Part shown: positions 26,299 to 34,061 of the stretch, one piece after another | How the letters are laid out: every line of letters starts with the position of its first letter | How positions within the stretch are numbered: the stretch's first letter is position 1 | From: JAAURS01 sp044923475 | Lineage (GTDB): Bacteria; Cyanobacteriota; Cyanobacteriia; Thermosynechococcales; Thermosynechococcaceae | Direction of reading: 5' to 3' | Assembly (NCBI RefSeq): GCF_044923475.1 | Contig: NZ_CP137338.1 | Location: 310,001 to 374,000, forward strand | Length of the DNA stretch: 64,000 nucleotides | The notes under the pieces: model-generated | The model's input: only the letters and a program-made list of their open reading frames with translations | Database searches by the model: none | Told to the model about the DNA's origin: nothing | Translations under genes and position numbers: made by a program

Positions 26299-26817
26299 TT
26301 ACTTGTGTTTCCCGATCCATTTTGCGGCAATTGCGCCTAGAGCAGCTCCAATTAAAGGATTGCTAAAAAACTTTACTAAAGCAGGTTGATCTGCTAAAAC
26401 TTCTTGAAAAACATCTGGATGGTTGTGATATAAAAAACCTGCTAATTTGCTGACATCGTCGGCTGTCATGTGGCGAGTATTATGAGTAGATAGTCCGAGC
26501 TGTTGTTCTAAGTCGCGCTCTTTTATCCCTCTCTTCTTGAAACGATCCAAAAATTCTTTGGCAACGTCGTCTCTTTCGTTTGGTTTGATTTGTGCGATCG
26601 CCCTTTGCAATTCTGGTTCCATTTGATTTGAAGGAACGCGATCGGGATGGAACGAGTTTTTGAAGAGTTGATGGCGCTCGTCCCGAGACGAGCGCTGTGC
26701 AAAATCGTCAAAGGTTTGATAGCTCGATGAAGAGCTGGTATCATCATCCAGGCTTTCTGAATTTCCCCCTGCTAAGTCTTTCATGACTTGACGTTTATAA
26801 TCATCGCTACTAGACAT
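26299..26817 (-). CDS. conserved hypothetical protein with C-terminal hydrophobic tail
   Basis: 172 residues. A Ser/Asp-rich disordered head (about 1-45) leads to a helical domain (ERDDVAKEFLDRFKKRGIKE, then MTADDVSKLAGFLYHNHPDV) and a short hydrophobic glycine-rich end (FFSNPLIGAALGAIAAKWIG). The tail could insert in or lie on a membrane. No named family. One of a run of same-strand stress-island genes (22.8-29.2 kb). Confidence 0.6.
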   Translation of the reverse strand: MSSSDDYKRQVMKDLAGGNSESLDDDTSSSSSYQTFDDFAQRSSRDERHQLFKNSFHPDRVPSNQMEPELQRAIAQIKPNERDDVAKEFLDRFKKRGIKERDLEQQLGLSTHNTRHMTADDVSKLAGFLYHNHPDVFQEVLADQPALVKFFSNPLIGAALGAIAAKWIGKHK

Positions 26818-26882
26818 TTTTGACAGACTCCTAAACTTGAATTTAATATGAGTTAGGTTGGAGAGGTTTGGAAAGACTCGAG

Positions 26883-27329
26883 CTAACCGTTCCCTTGAAA
26901 CTCGACCCGATTAGATTGAGCATCGTAAAGCGTAGTTAGAATTAATTTCTTATCGGGCGCGTACATCAGTACGGTTAGATCTTGATTCGGGAAATTTTTG
27001 TGAAATCCTTGAGCGAGCGATTTTGCTAGATCTTTCACTTCGTTGGGGCGAACTTGAGGCGAGATAACGACGCCTAATTTGTTATTGTCGCGGACAAAAG
27101 CATCCTTAATGAGACCTTTGCTCGCATCTACGACCCAGTCACCAAAACTTTGTTCTTTGGCAGAATTTCCTCTTGCCAGTTGCTGGTATCTAGAAAGCGC
27201 AGTTATAGAAGATGGAATTTGTGCTTGAGGCTTAGAGGGTGAAACAGCTGAGCAGGCAGTGGTAAACACCAGTACTAAAACAAGCACAAAGCTAACCAAA
27301 CCTTTTTGATAACTTTGAAAAGCGTTCAT
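26883..27329 (-). CDS. predicted lipoprotein of unknown function
   Basis: 148 residues. A classic type II signal: basic start, hydrophobic core (LVSFVLVLVLVFTTACS) and lipobox ending in Cys26. The mature part includes FGDWVVDASKGLIKDAFV and KLGVVISPQVRPNEVKDLAK. Expected to be lipid-anchored on the periplasmic face. I do not recognise the domain. Its position between the hydrophobic-tail protein and DUF2382 proteins suggests an envelope-stress context. Confidence 0.65.
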   Translation of the reverse strand: MNAFQSYQKGLVSFVLVLVLVFTTACSAVSPSKPQAQIPSSITALSRYQQLARGNSAKEQSFGDWVVDASKGLIKDAFVRDNNKLGVVISPQVRPNEVKDLAKSLAQGFHKNFPNQDLTVLMYAPDKKLILTTLYDAQSNRVEFQGNG

Positions 27330-27469
27330 CTTTTTATTCCTTAATGTCTTGAACCTTTTTAAGAGATAAACTTGTTTGAATGTGTCTAGATCGAGAGATT
27401 CTACTTGTTACTTGTCTTGATTGTAGAAATCCCTTATCATTCAAATGAGTATTTCATAGGATTGACGAG

Positions 27470-27997
27470 CTATTGCGTTGAACCTCGCAAAGCAATCTCA
27501 ATGCAGAATGTCTCGCAGTTAGTATGATGAGAAGCAGAAATCGCATCTAGAAAGTCGCGAGCATCTTGTACGGAGTTAAACTCGCCTTTAACTAATTCTG
27601 GAAGGCTTGAAGTTCTATTTAAAGCTGAAGATCTTGTCTCGTTGATGTTGATAGAACTTAGTTTTAAGTTTTCACTTGCTATCGTGCTCTCCTGTAAATC
27701 TTCTCGTACGAGCGTAAAATCCTCTAAGTCTATTTCTGCAATCATTTTGTACTCTGGCACGATCTGCTCTACTATTAGCTTTTCGCGTCTGACAGGTACT
27801 TTAATCTCGATCGTTCGCGTTTCTACTTCTTTGCGCACGACGACTTCGCCTGATTTGCGTCTAGTAAAGTTAACCATCAAGCGCTCTTCTAACAAAGGAA
27901 AAACTTTTGGAGTTAATGTATTTGAATCTACAGGTGCACGAACTTTTGGGTCAAAATCACGTTCCCGTAGTATATTGTGAGATTCGTCAGATGCCAT
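27470..27997 (-). CDS. DUF2382 (YsnF/AvaK-type) domain protein
   Basis: 175 residues from ATG 27997 (MASDESHNILRERDFDPK). The DUF2382 repeat pattern is clear: PLLEERLMVNFTRRKSGEVV, then VRKEVETRTIEIKVPVRREK and LIVEQIVPEY. The C terminus (NSVQDARDFLDAISASHH) differs from the standard domain. Related proteins respond to desiccation, cold or general stress; the molecular role is unknown. An extension to a TTG at 28072 has no good ribosome site. Neighbour of the longer PRC-barrel/DUF2382 gene. Confidence 0.72.
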   Translation of the reverse strand: MASDESHNILRERDFDPKVRAPVDSNTLTPKVFPLLEERLMVNFTRRKSGEVVVRKEVETRTIEIKVPVRREKLIVEQIVPEYKMIAEIDLEDFTLVREDLQESTIASENLKLSSININETRSSALNRTSSLPELVKGEFNSVQDARDFLDAISASHHTNCETFCIEIALRGSTQ

Positions 27998-28248
27998 TGT
28001 TTTACCTAAGACTGCTTTTGATAATGCAGTTCGCGCTTTGATTCCAGGTTTTTTTTGATAGGTTGCAGGCAATATTAAAAAAAATACTTAACATTGCCTG
28101 TATCAGCTAGAAAAGGCGATTCCACTCTGACAAAATGAGTTTTATAACGTACTGCCTGAGAAATTTTAGGAGTTCTGGACTGCCTTCAGTGATTCTCTAA
28201 GAAGACGCAAATCCAAGTCGATCGCCTTACGTAACGTTACTAAAAAGC

Positions 28249-29166
28249 CTATACGTTGTCCTGTGCGACAGAACGATCTTGAATGTCCATGTCCAGCTCT
28301 TCGCGGCGTAAAGTTTCCTCAGTCGTAGCGGTATCTCGATCTACAACCTTACTGACTTGGACTTCTTCACGTACGAATGCTTCCTTGTGAAATTCAGGCA
28401 CTTCCTCGTAAACATCAATGCGAGCGACTTCTCCCTCTTGAAAACTAGCTTCACTGGCAGGAATTACAGTTCCTCCGCTGGCAGGAACGCGCTCGACTAC
28501 AACTCGCTCTTTTTCAACATCTACAGAAGCTTGAGCGGTTTCGGTTTCGACGCGTTTGCTGATGACAGCTTCTCCCGTCCGCTGACGAGTTTTTCCGGCA
28601 ATCAGTCTTTCTTCGTAGAGTTTCAGGTTGGGATGGCTCTCTTCCTTGATATCGTATAGGTCTGGGTCTCTATCATAAGAGTACGTATTGCGGTCGTAAC
28701 CCGCATAGCCCGCTTCTAAATCCAAAATAGGTGCAGTATTTGCAGTGGAGGGGGCGCTTTCTGCACCCGCATACCCTACGCCGTAGGATGCCGGAGCGTC
28801 GTACGTACTGTCTCTCGAAGAACGATAAACGCCTCGTACCTCTTCTTCGCGCTCGTAATCGACTATCGTATCCTCAGTAAATTCTGGAAGGTTCTCTACC
28901 TGACTCCTAGTGAGGCTATCTGCATAAACGCGGCTGTCATTGTAATCAATGCGAGCGCGACCGATGGGTAGCAAGACCTTCTTGCCCAAGATCCAAAGTC
29001 CTGTATTGATAACCAAATATCTGAACTTACCCGAATCGTCTACGAGAATATCGTCCACCGAACCTATCTTTTCATTACCCGAGTAAAGATCTAATCCCTT
29101 AATATCCCGATCGTCGAGATGGCTTCGATAGTCAGGGTCGTACTCTTTAATCTTATATAAAGTCAT
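28249..29166 (-). CDS. PRC-barrel and DUF2382 (YsnF-like) stress protein
   Basis: 305 residues. N-terminal PRC-barrel (about 20-90: IKGLDLYSGNEKIGSVDDIL, GKFRYLVINTGLWILGKKVL). Then a Tyr/Ser/Asp-rich linker (about 110-180) and a C-terminal DUF2382 domain (LKLYEERLIAGKTRQRTGEA, VISKRVETETAQASVDVEKE, RVVVERVPA) ending in acidic residues. This two-domain form is widespread in bacteria as a general-stress protein. It is soluble. First gene of the same-strand series running down to the giant repeat protein, although the spacing leaves room for separate promoters. Confidence 0.85.
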   Translation of the reverse strand: MTLYKIKEYDPDYRSHLDDRDIKGLDLYSGNEKIGSVDDILVDDSGKFRYLVINTGLWILGKKVLLPIGRARIDYNDSRVYADSLTRSQVENLPEFTEDTIVDYEREEEVRGVYRSSRDSTYDAPASYGVGYAGAESAPSTANTAPILDLEAGYAGYDRNTYSYDRDPDLYDIKEESHPNLKLYEERLIAGKTRQRTGEAVISKRVETETAQASVDVEKERVVVERVPASGGTVIPASEASFQEGEVARIDVYEEVPEFHKEAFVREEVQVSKVVDRDTATTEETLRREELDMDIQDRSVAQDNV

Positions 29167-29631
29167 ATCGATTTCCTTGGTTTCCCTACATACAGCTGAC
29201 TCCTTTAAGCGTATGTAATCTCTTAGCTTGGTTCCTCTCTAGATAGGCTGATTTAAGTGCTTTCAGAGGGAGGAGGTGTTTGAGTTGAATGGTGTCGCGA
29301 CTCGATAACCTTAGGAGCCAGAGACTTAAAGCGACGGACACTAGTCCGAAAACACATTTAGAAGCATACAATCGCCCGAGATAATACTCTCTAGGTTTAC
29401 AGACATTTTGATTTACGTAAAAATATACAAACCCTGACTTTAAATAAATCTTGAAAGAAACTATAGTATTTACTTCAGTCCTTTTGCGATTTATTTGGTG
29501 TCAATACCCAATAGGAAGGAACTCCTTATATTCCTTCGGACACTTCCAAAGTTTGCGATGAGCTATGTAATGTTGTTTTACCTTGGCAACGCGTGTTTTG
29601 GGCTGTATCGCAAAATAAGGAACTTTTTAAT
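29167..29631. other. divergent intergenic region, 465 bases
   Basis: A+T-rich region between the PRC-barrel/DUF2382 gene (minus) and the membrane protein at 29632 (plus). No ORF or RNA gene stands out. It should hold two stress-responsive promoters. A small interrupted repeat (AAGGAACTCCTTATATTCCTT near 29516) is visible. Confidence 0.45.
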
Positions 29632-30294
29632 ATGACATACTCTGATAGACCAGTAAGCCGTGGGACGGAACCATACGCCGTTAATCCTGTGATTGAATAT
29701 CATGATCGCGTGCGTTGGGGACCCATCGTAGCAGGGCTAGTAGTCGCGCTCAGCACCCAACTAATATTGAGCGCTTTGGGAGCAGCAGTTGGCCTCACGA
29801 ATATTTCAGATTCAGGTGCGCCACGTTCGAACGCAGATGAGGTAGGTACGGCAGTAGGTATTTGGGCAATTATTAGTCTATTCATTTCGCTGTTTGTTGG
29901 TGGATGGACCACCACTCGCGCGTGCGGTCCGATCAATCGTAAGACTGCTTTATTAAATGGAGCAATTCTTTGGGCATCAACATTGACGATTAGTGCTTGG
30001 CTGCTTTCTAGCGGTGTATCTGGAGCGTTTGGTATTGTCGCTTCTAATGCAGGAGAAGTCATCAACCAAGCTCAGCAAAGTGGTGTTAATCCTCCGGCAA
30101 ATGCGCCAAATGTAGCGCCGACAGCGCAGCAAGCAAGGGATATTGCAGGTAATGCAGCTAAGGTTGGTTGGTCGTTTGCCCTAGGATCTCTTTTAGGTCT
30201 AGCCGCTTCCTTGATCGGTGCGTCTGCAGGCGCTCGCAATCCCCACTCAGAGAGAAATCGCGAAGAAAGAAGCCGCGACCTGATTCACGAGTAA
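29632..30294 (+). CDS. four-helix membrane protein of the stress island
   Basis: 220 residues from ATG 29632 (MTYSDRPVSRGTEPYAVNPV), with AAGGAA 10 bases upstream. Four glycine/alanine-rich membrane helices: RVRWGPIVAGLVVALSTQLI, VGIWAIISLFISLFVGGW, LNGAILWASTLTISAWLLSS and VGWSFALGSLLGLAASLIGA. The opening W-G-x-I-x-AG-x-VVAL resembles a bacterial family of stress-linked membrane proteins, but I cannot name it firmly. The C terminus is strongly charged (ERNREERSRDLIHE). Followed by a clear terminator. Confidence 0.65.
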   Translation: MTYSDRPVSRGTEPYAVNPVIEYHDRVRWGPIVAGLVVALSTQLILSALGAAVGLTNISDSGAPRSNADEVGTAVGIWAIISLFISLFVGGWTTTRACGPINRKTALLNGAILWASTLTISAWLLSSGVSGAFGIVASNAGEVINQAQQSGVNPPANAPNVAPTAQQARDIAGNAAKVGWSFALGSLLGLAASLIGASAGARNPHSERNREERSRDLIHE

Positions 30295-30346
30295 AACCGC
30301 TTAATTCTAGATTTCTTCTTTCCACGTTCTATTAATCCCATACCCT

Positions 30347-30379
30347 GCCTTGCTTGACCTACTCTAAGCAAGGCTTTTT
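30347..30379 (+). terminator. Rho-independent terminator
   Basis: GCCTTGCTT (30347-30355) pairs with AAGCAAGGC (30366-30374), followed by TTTTT. Ends the transcript of the gene at 29632. Confidence 0.88.
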
Positions 30380-30493
30380 GACGGGACAAAAAGGAAAAAA
30401 GCTAGGGCTGGATTTTAGCACTAGCTTTCTTTCTAAGGTTATTTAATCTCTTGTTTTAAGGCTATTTCCACCATAGAAACTACCAGCTGTTGT

Positions 30494-30521
30494 GTAGGGG
30501 TGCAAGGCCTTGCACCCCTAC
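30494..30521. repeat. 28-base perfect palindrome, cyanobacterial dispersed type
   Basis: GTAGGGGTGCAAGG followed by its exact reverse complement. A decayed relative (GGGGTGCAAGG...GCGCCCCTAC) lies at 2524-2551. GTAGGGGCGCAAGG-type palindromes are dispersed in many cyanobacterial genomes. Confidence 0.7.
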
Positions 30522-30558
30522 TACTCGGTATTCTCTTTTCTAGAAATTGCTTAACTAC

Positions 30559-31044
30559 CTAATTGCCATTACCGATTGAATTCGAGTTTACTCCCATGTC
30601 AGCGACAAGGTCTCTTAAGGCTGTAATTTGCTCGGAATACTCTAATGATTGAAGCTGAGTCAAACATTGAGAAGCCTGAGGTTCGAGGTTGTAGTTCTCT
30701 GGCATTGGAATAATTTCAGACCGATCCATTCCTTGAGCGAGTAAATACCAGAACAGAAGTTTTGTAGTATCGCTCAAGGCACCATATTCTCGGCTTATGG
30801 TATTGTCTGTTCGCTCTACAAGATCGCGCTGAACTTGTAGTTGCTCTTCGTGACTCATGCCCAAGACTTGTTGAAACAAGCCTTCAGCAACTGCAGGAGA
30901 TGCCGTGCTAGCTCCAGGTGCAGCAGGAGTAATGGATTTACCCACTTCTTTATAAATGAACCAAAGCAGTGCGAGTTTTTGATCGGTCGAGATAGAATTA
31001 AAGCTTGAAATGAGCTGGGGATTTAGATTGGAAGTAACGGACAT
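30559..31044 (-). CDS. helical carotenoid protein (HCP, OCP N-terminal-domain homologue)
   Basis: 161 residues, the length of a lone OCP N-terminal domain. LALLWFIYKEVGKSITPAAP and RTDNTISREYGALSDTTKLL match the family. The carotenoid-contact residues equivalent to OCP Tyr44 and Trp110 are present (Tyr31 in WFIY, Trp99 in LLFWY). HCPs bind keto-carotenoids and quench singlet oxygen or phycobilisomes depending on the clade; the clade is not assigned here. It is divergent from the CTDH gene, its expected partner, with 163 bases between the starts. crtO, which could supply its pigment, lies 7 kb away. Confidence 0.9.
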   Translation of the reverse strand: MSVTSNLNPQLISSFNSISTDQKLALLWFIYKEVGKSITPAAPGASTASPAVAEGLFQQVLGMSHEEQLQVQRDLVERTDNTISREYGALSDTTKLLFWYLLAQGMDRSEIIPMPENYNLEPQASQCLTQLQSLEYSEQITALRDLVADMGVNSNSIGNGN

Positions 31045-31207
31045 AGAAGAATTACAAACTCATCCTCCTCAAGCTACCGATTATTGCGTTTTGATAACAT
31101 TGACTTTAGAGAGAGATTGATGGATGACAAAAGACAGATCGAAACTAAGACAGAAAGTGGTTAAATAGTAACAATCTTTTGAATGCGCGCTAATCGCTCA
31201 CTTTGAA

Positions 31208-31622
31208 ATGGATAATACTTTGGAGAGACGATCTCAAGCTCATATAAGGGGCATTAACGAACCAGTTATCGATCGATACTTCACAGAGTTAAATAAAGGC
31301 GATTTCATTTCTGTTTCTGAAATGTTTTCGCCAGAAGGTTTGCTTTATCCACCCTTTGAAAAGGAGATCTGCGGTAGAGATTTAATTGCTAGTTATTTGC
31401 AATCCGAAGCAAAAGGAATAAAGGTGCTTCCTGAATTCGGTATGCTGAAAGATAGCGGAGATGGCTTTAATACCTATCAAGTAATGGGCATTGTTAAGAC
31501 GAGTTTTTTTTGCAGTCAATGTCTATTGGCTCATCCAACTCAATCTTCAAAAGGAAATTATGTCGGTTGAGGTAAAGCTTTTAGCAGAATTGCAAGATCT
31601 GCTATCCTTCAAGCGCGGGTGA
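31208..31622 (+). pseudogene. OCP C-terminal-domain homologue (CTDH), broken by one extra T
   Basis: The first 101 codons match an NTF2-fold CTDH: GINEPVIDRYFTELNKGDF (Tyr24 equals OCP Tyr201), LLYPPFEKEICGRDLIASYL, then VMGIVKTSFF. At 31504-31511 there are eight T. With seven, the frame would continue FFAVNVYWLIQLNLQKEIMS ... VKLLAELQDLLSFKRG to a stop at 31620-31622, giving 137 residues, the family length. As written, the frame ends at 31570 after 19 unrelated residues, losing the Trp of VYWL that corresponds to OCP Trp288. CTDH passes carotenoid to HCP. This may be a real mutation, slippage-corrected expression or a sequencing error. Confidence 0.88.
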
Positions 31623-31626
31623 CCGT

Positions 31627-32214
31627 TTATGATGCGCGTTGAAAGAGATCGAGACGGTACTTTGCCTTCCTTTTAGCTTGGAGATGTTGAAGGCGGTCTG
31701 GGATTAATTCTAAGAACGAATCATGTACCTCGTCTCCTGTAAGCGGATAATCAGGCGATCGCGGTAACCAATGAACTAAAAGCAGGTGTCCGTTTGGTTC
31801 TAAAAGTTCCAGTATTTGCTGTTGTGTGGTTTGAAGGTCTTGAGGGCACGAGTAATATCCGACTTCAGAAACCAAAATGAGATCGAACTTTTCCTGAGGG
31901 TGCTCTTGGGGAAAGTTTAAGATTTGAAAGCGAACTTGGGGAAGCTGTTGGCAGCGCTCAATAGCTTGTTGCTGCGCTAGTGGGGAGACATCTATAGATA
32001 AAACCGAGTCGCAGAATTGCGCGAGCTTCTCAGTGAGTACGCCGATAGAGCCGCCAATTTCAAATGCAGAGCGATACCGAGGCTGAGGCAATGCTGCAAT
32101 TGTCGCAGCATATTTGTTTGCTTCGTATTCGCTGGTTGCAAACTTCCACGGATCTGGATCGGTTTGGTAGAGCGCTTCGAAGTATTCGGGAGGCAAAGAC
32201 TGAGAATTATTCAT
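31627..32214 (-). CDS. NodS-like class I SAM-dependent methyltransferase
   Basis: 195 residues. The opening YFEALYQTDPDPWKFATSEYE is typical of the NodS group. AFEIGGSIGVLTEKLA is the SAM-binding loop, SVLSIDVSPLA motif I-end, and FDLILVSEVGYY motif II. NodS N-methylates the deacetylated end of chitin oligomers; in other bacteria relatives sit with a PIG-L deacetylase, a family 2 glycosyltransferase and an acyl-CoA dehydrogenase. Here its start overlaps the stop of a PIG-L fragment by 8 bases, so it was the downstream partner in that operon. It now appears intact but probably lacks its original promoter. Confidence 0.82.
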   Translation of the reverse strand: MNNSQSLPPEYFEALYQTDPDPWKFATSEYEANKYAATIAALPQPRYRSAFEIGGSIGVLTEKLAQFCDSVLSIDVSPLAQQQAIERCQQLPQVRFQILNFPQEHPQEKFDLILVSEVGYYSCPQDLQTTQQQILELLEPNGHLLLVHWLPRSPDYPLTGDEVHDSFLELIPDRLQHLQAKRKAKYRLDLFQRAS

Positions 32215-32620
32215 GTATTGACGGACTCCCTTCTAGGTAGACTTCCCAAGGACGAGCGAAGTTGCTTAACATTTGAGGCGTCAGGCAAAAGCCAGCCGGA
32301 TCGTCATCGATAAAAGACGTGGTTTGGGAACGGTAAGTGGCGATCGCCCGTTGTTTCAACTCAACGACCTCGGCAATGTCTAAGCGCCAAATCTTGTTTG
32401 GAGTTGAACGATAGGTTCCTCGCTGTTGTGGGTCCCAGTCCCATATCGGATATTCGAGCGTCCTAGGAAATAGTGTGGTTTGCGCTAGCGCGGCCTGAAG
32501 AAGCTGCCAAGTCGCGCGGTGATCGGGATGGGGGTCGCAGCGCCATGGCGCAAAAATAAGCGTTGGGGTGACTTTGGCAAGATAATCGCCACATCTAGTA
32601 GCGGCAGCCTCGAAGGTCGG
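32207..32620 (-). pseudogene. PIG-L family deacetylase, 3' fragment
   Basis: The minus strand is open from 32620 (just after an in-frame TAG at 32621-32623) to a stop at 32207: PTFEAAATRCGDYLA, then TLIFAPWRCDPHPDHRATWQ and the C-terminal ending SNFARPWEVYLEG. The HPDHRATW motif is the second metal/catalytic motif of PIG-L N-deacetylases. The N-terminal half with the AHPDDE motif is missing and the tnpB element lies exactly there. The stop overlaps the methyltransferase start by 8 bases. Confidence 0.85.
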
Positions 32621-32644
32621 CTAGTAACGTCGCCGCAAGGTGAA

Positions 32645-33871
32645 TTACCCGACGTTCACCTGAGTACAGGTAGAACGCGGGCTTCCCAGCTCAACCGCAA
32701 CAGCCTCGACAGTAGTGGATTTGCGTCCATACCGCTTTGGTCTTACATCGCGTCCTTGGGCAGTAGCGCTGATTCCCAACGCCAAGATCCGTAAGCCTTC
32801 ATTTCTGATATTGATGGCTGCATTCACATCTCGGTCATGACGCTCATGACAATAAGGGCATTCAAACGACCGAACAGACAAATCCATCTTTGGAACTGGC
32901 AGCAACGTCAAATGACACAAGTGTGACGATGGGAAAAATCGCCCAATCTCTAGGTAGATTTTTCCGTCAAATTCAGCCTTGTATTTGAGCATGGTACAAA
33001 ATGTCGCCCAACCTGCATCGCTGATTGCTTTAGCAAGATTGTGATTTTGGACCATATTTTTGACTGCCAGGTTTTCTACAACAATAACTTGGTTCTCGTT
33101 CACTGTCTTACGGGACAGCTTGTGTAGAAAATCAGCGCGCACTCTCGCAATTTTAGAATGCACTTTTGCCACTGCAAGTTTTGCTTTGCGCCGCTTGTTC
33201 GTGGTTTTATCCTTTTTACGGGATAGTTTGCGCTGTTTACGTTTTAAGTTGCGCTCATGTTTTTGCAGATGCCTGGGATTCTGATATTTTGAGCCGTCTG
33301 ATGTGACAGCAAAATCAATTAACCCCAAATCAATCCCAATCGCCTTCCCTTCACTACTGGGTTCTGGCTTTTCAATGCCATCCTCAACCAATAGAGAAGC
33401 GTAATAGCGACCATCTGGCATTCTGGATATCGTCACCGTTCTCAGCTTCCCGGAAACATCGCGATGCACCTTAGCCTTTACAGTCCCTAGATTTCCAGGA
33501 AACTTAATTTCAGTTTGGCTGAGCACTTTGACATTTGCGGGATATTGCAGGGATTGACGATCAAACTTACTTTTGAAGGTTGGGTATTGGGCTCGACCAT
33601 CAAAGAAGTTGATGAATGCCTGAGACAAATTCAAAACGGATTGCTGAAGACATTGAGAATAACAAGTTTTCAACCAATCATGCTCAGCCTTCCACAACGG
33701 AATTTGTTTCTTCATGTCAAAGGCAGAAACCCCTTTCCCCGTCTCTTTATAGGTCAAGGATATGACTGCAAGAGACTGGTTCCAGACCCAACGAACACAC
33801 CCAAAGGCTTGAGCCAAATGAGCTTGCTGTGCATCTGTGGGATAAAGCCTGATCTTCACTGCTTTCAACAT
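32645..33871 (-). CDS. tnpB: TnpB, RNA-guided RuvC nuclease of IS200/IS605
   Basis: 408 residues from ATG 33871 (MLKAVKIRLYPTDAQQAHLA; a GTG two codons upstream is possible). The OrfB helix-turn-helix start, the RuvC Asp in AIGIDLGLIDFAV, the Glu in QVIVVENLAVKN and the final Asp in HDRDVNAAINIRNEG are all intact. The zinc ribbon is odd: the first knuckle reads CHLT where relatives have C-x2-C; the second (CPYC) is intact. The C terminus (VELGSPRSTCTQVNVG) overlaps the right-end RNA hairpin. TnpB nucleases use an RNA from this end to cut targets. No tnpA is linked. Confidence 0.9.
   Translation of the reverse strand: MLKAVKIRLYPTDAQQAHLAQAFGCVRWVWNQSLAVISLTYKETGKGVSAFDMKKQIPLWKAEHDWLKTCYSQCLQQSVLNLSQAFINFFDGRAQYPTFKSKFDRQSLQYPANVKVLSQTEIKFPGNLGTVKAKVHRDVSGKLRTVTISRMPDGRYYASLLVEDGIEKPEPSSEGKAIGIDLGLIDFAVTSDGSKYQNPRHLQKHERNLKRKQRKLSRKKDKTTNKRRKAKLAVAKVHSKIARVRADFLHKLSRKTVNENQVIVVENLAVKNMVQNHNLAKAISDAGWATFCTMLKYKAEFDGKIYLEIGRFFPSSHLCHLTLLPVPKMDLSVRSFECPYCHERHDRDVNAAINIRNEGLRILALGISATAQGRDVRPKRYGRKSTTVEAVAVELGSPRSTCTQVNVG
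32649..32692 (-). ncRNA. right-end hairpin, likely 3' part of the TnpB guide (omega) RNA
   Basis: On the minus strand GGGAAGCCC is followed by CGTTC-T-ACCTG-TACT-CAGGT-GAACG, a 10-bp stem with one bulge, then TCGGG. It overlaps the last codons of tnpB, as guide RNAs of this family do. A related copy at 34015-34061 keeps the same fold through a paired base change. Confidence 0.55.
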
Positions 33872-34014
33872 ATTCACATATTATCACACTCATTAAATTG
33901 CGATAATATAAAAATAAGTGATTTTGCGAGACATTATTTGTTCGTCTCGGCACTGTTACCTTCTCTCGCCTCCGGCATTGCTCAGGCAACGTACCTCGAC
34001 TCACGCGTCTCTCA

Positions 34015-34061
34015 TCCCGTCGCTCGCCTGGATACAGGTAGAGCGCGGGGCTTCCCGCCTA
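34015..34061 (-). mobile_element. orphan second right-end hairpin of a related IS200/IS605 element
   Basis: On the minus strand GGGAAGCCCC is followed by GCGCTC-T-ACCTG-TATC-CAGG-CGAGCG and ACGGG. It matches the tnpB right end closely and lies in the same orientation, but no tnpB precedes it: only the glycosyltransferase fragment does. The relic is about 50 bases. Confidence 0.6.

Larger units (their letters stand above)
32640..33900 (-). mobile_element. IS200/IS605-type element with tnpB only
   Basis: One tnpB gene, no tnpA in the window. The tnpB end runs into a structured right end (32645-32692). The element, plus missing DNA, separates fragments of a glycosyltransferase and a PIG-L gene. 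Exact ends cannot be set because this family makes no target duplication. The left limit given on the plus strand is the base just past the AATTCAC-like end; the right limit is approximate. Confidence 0.7.
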
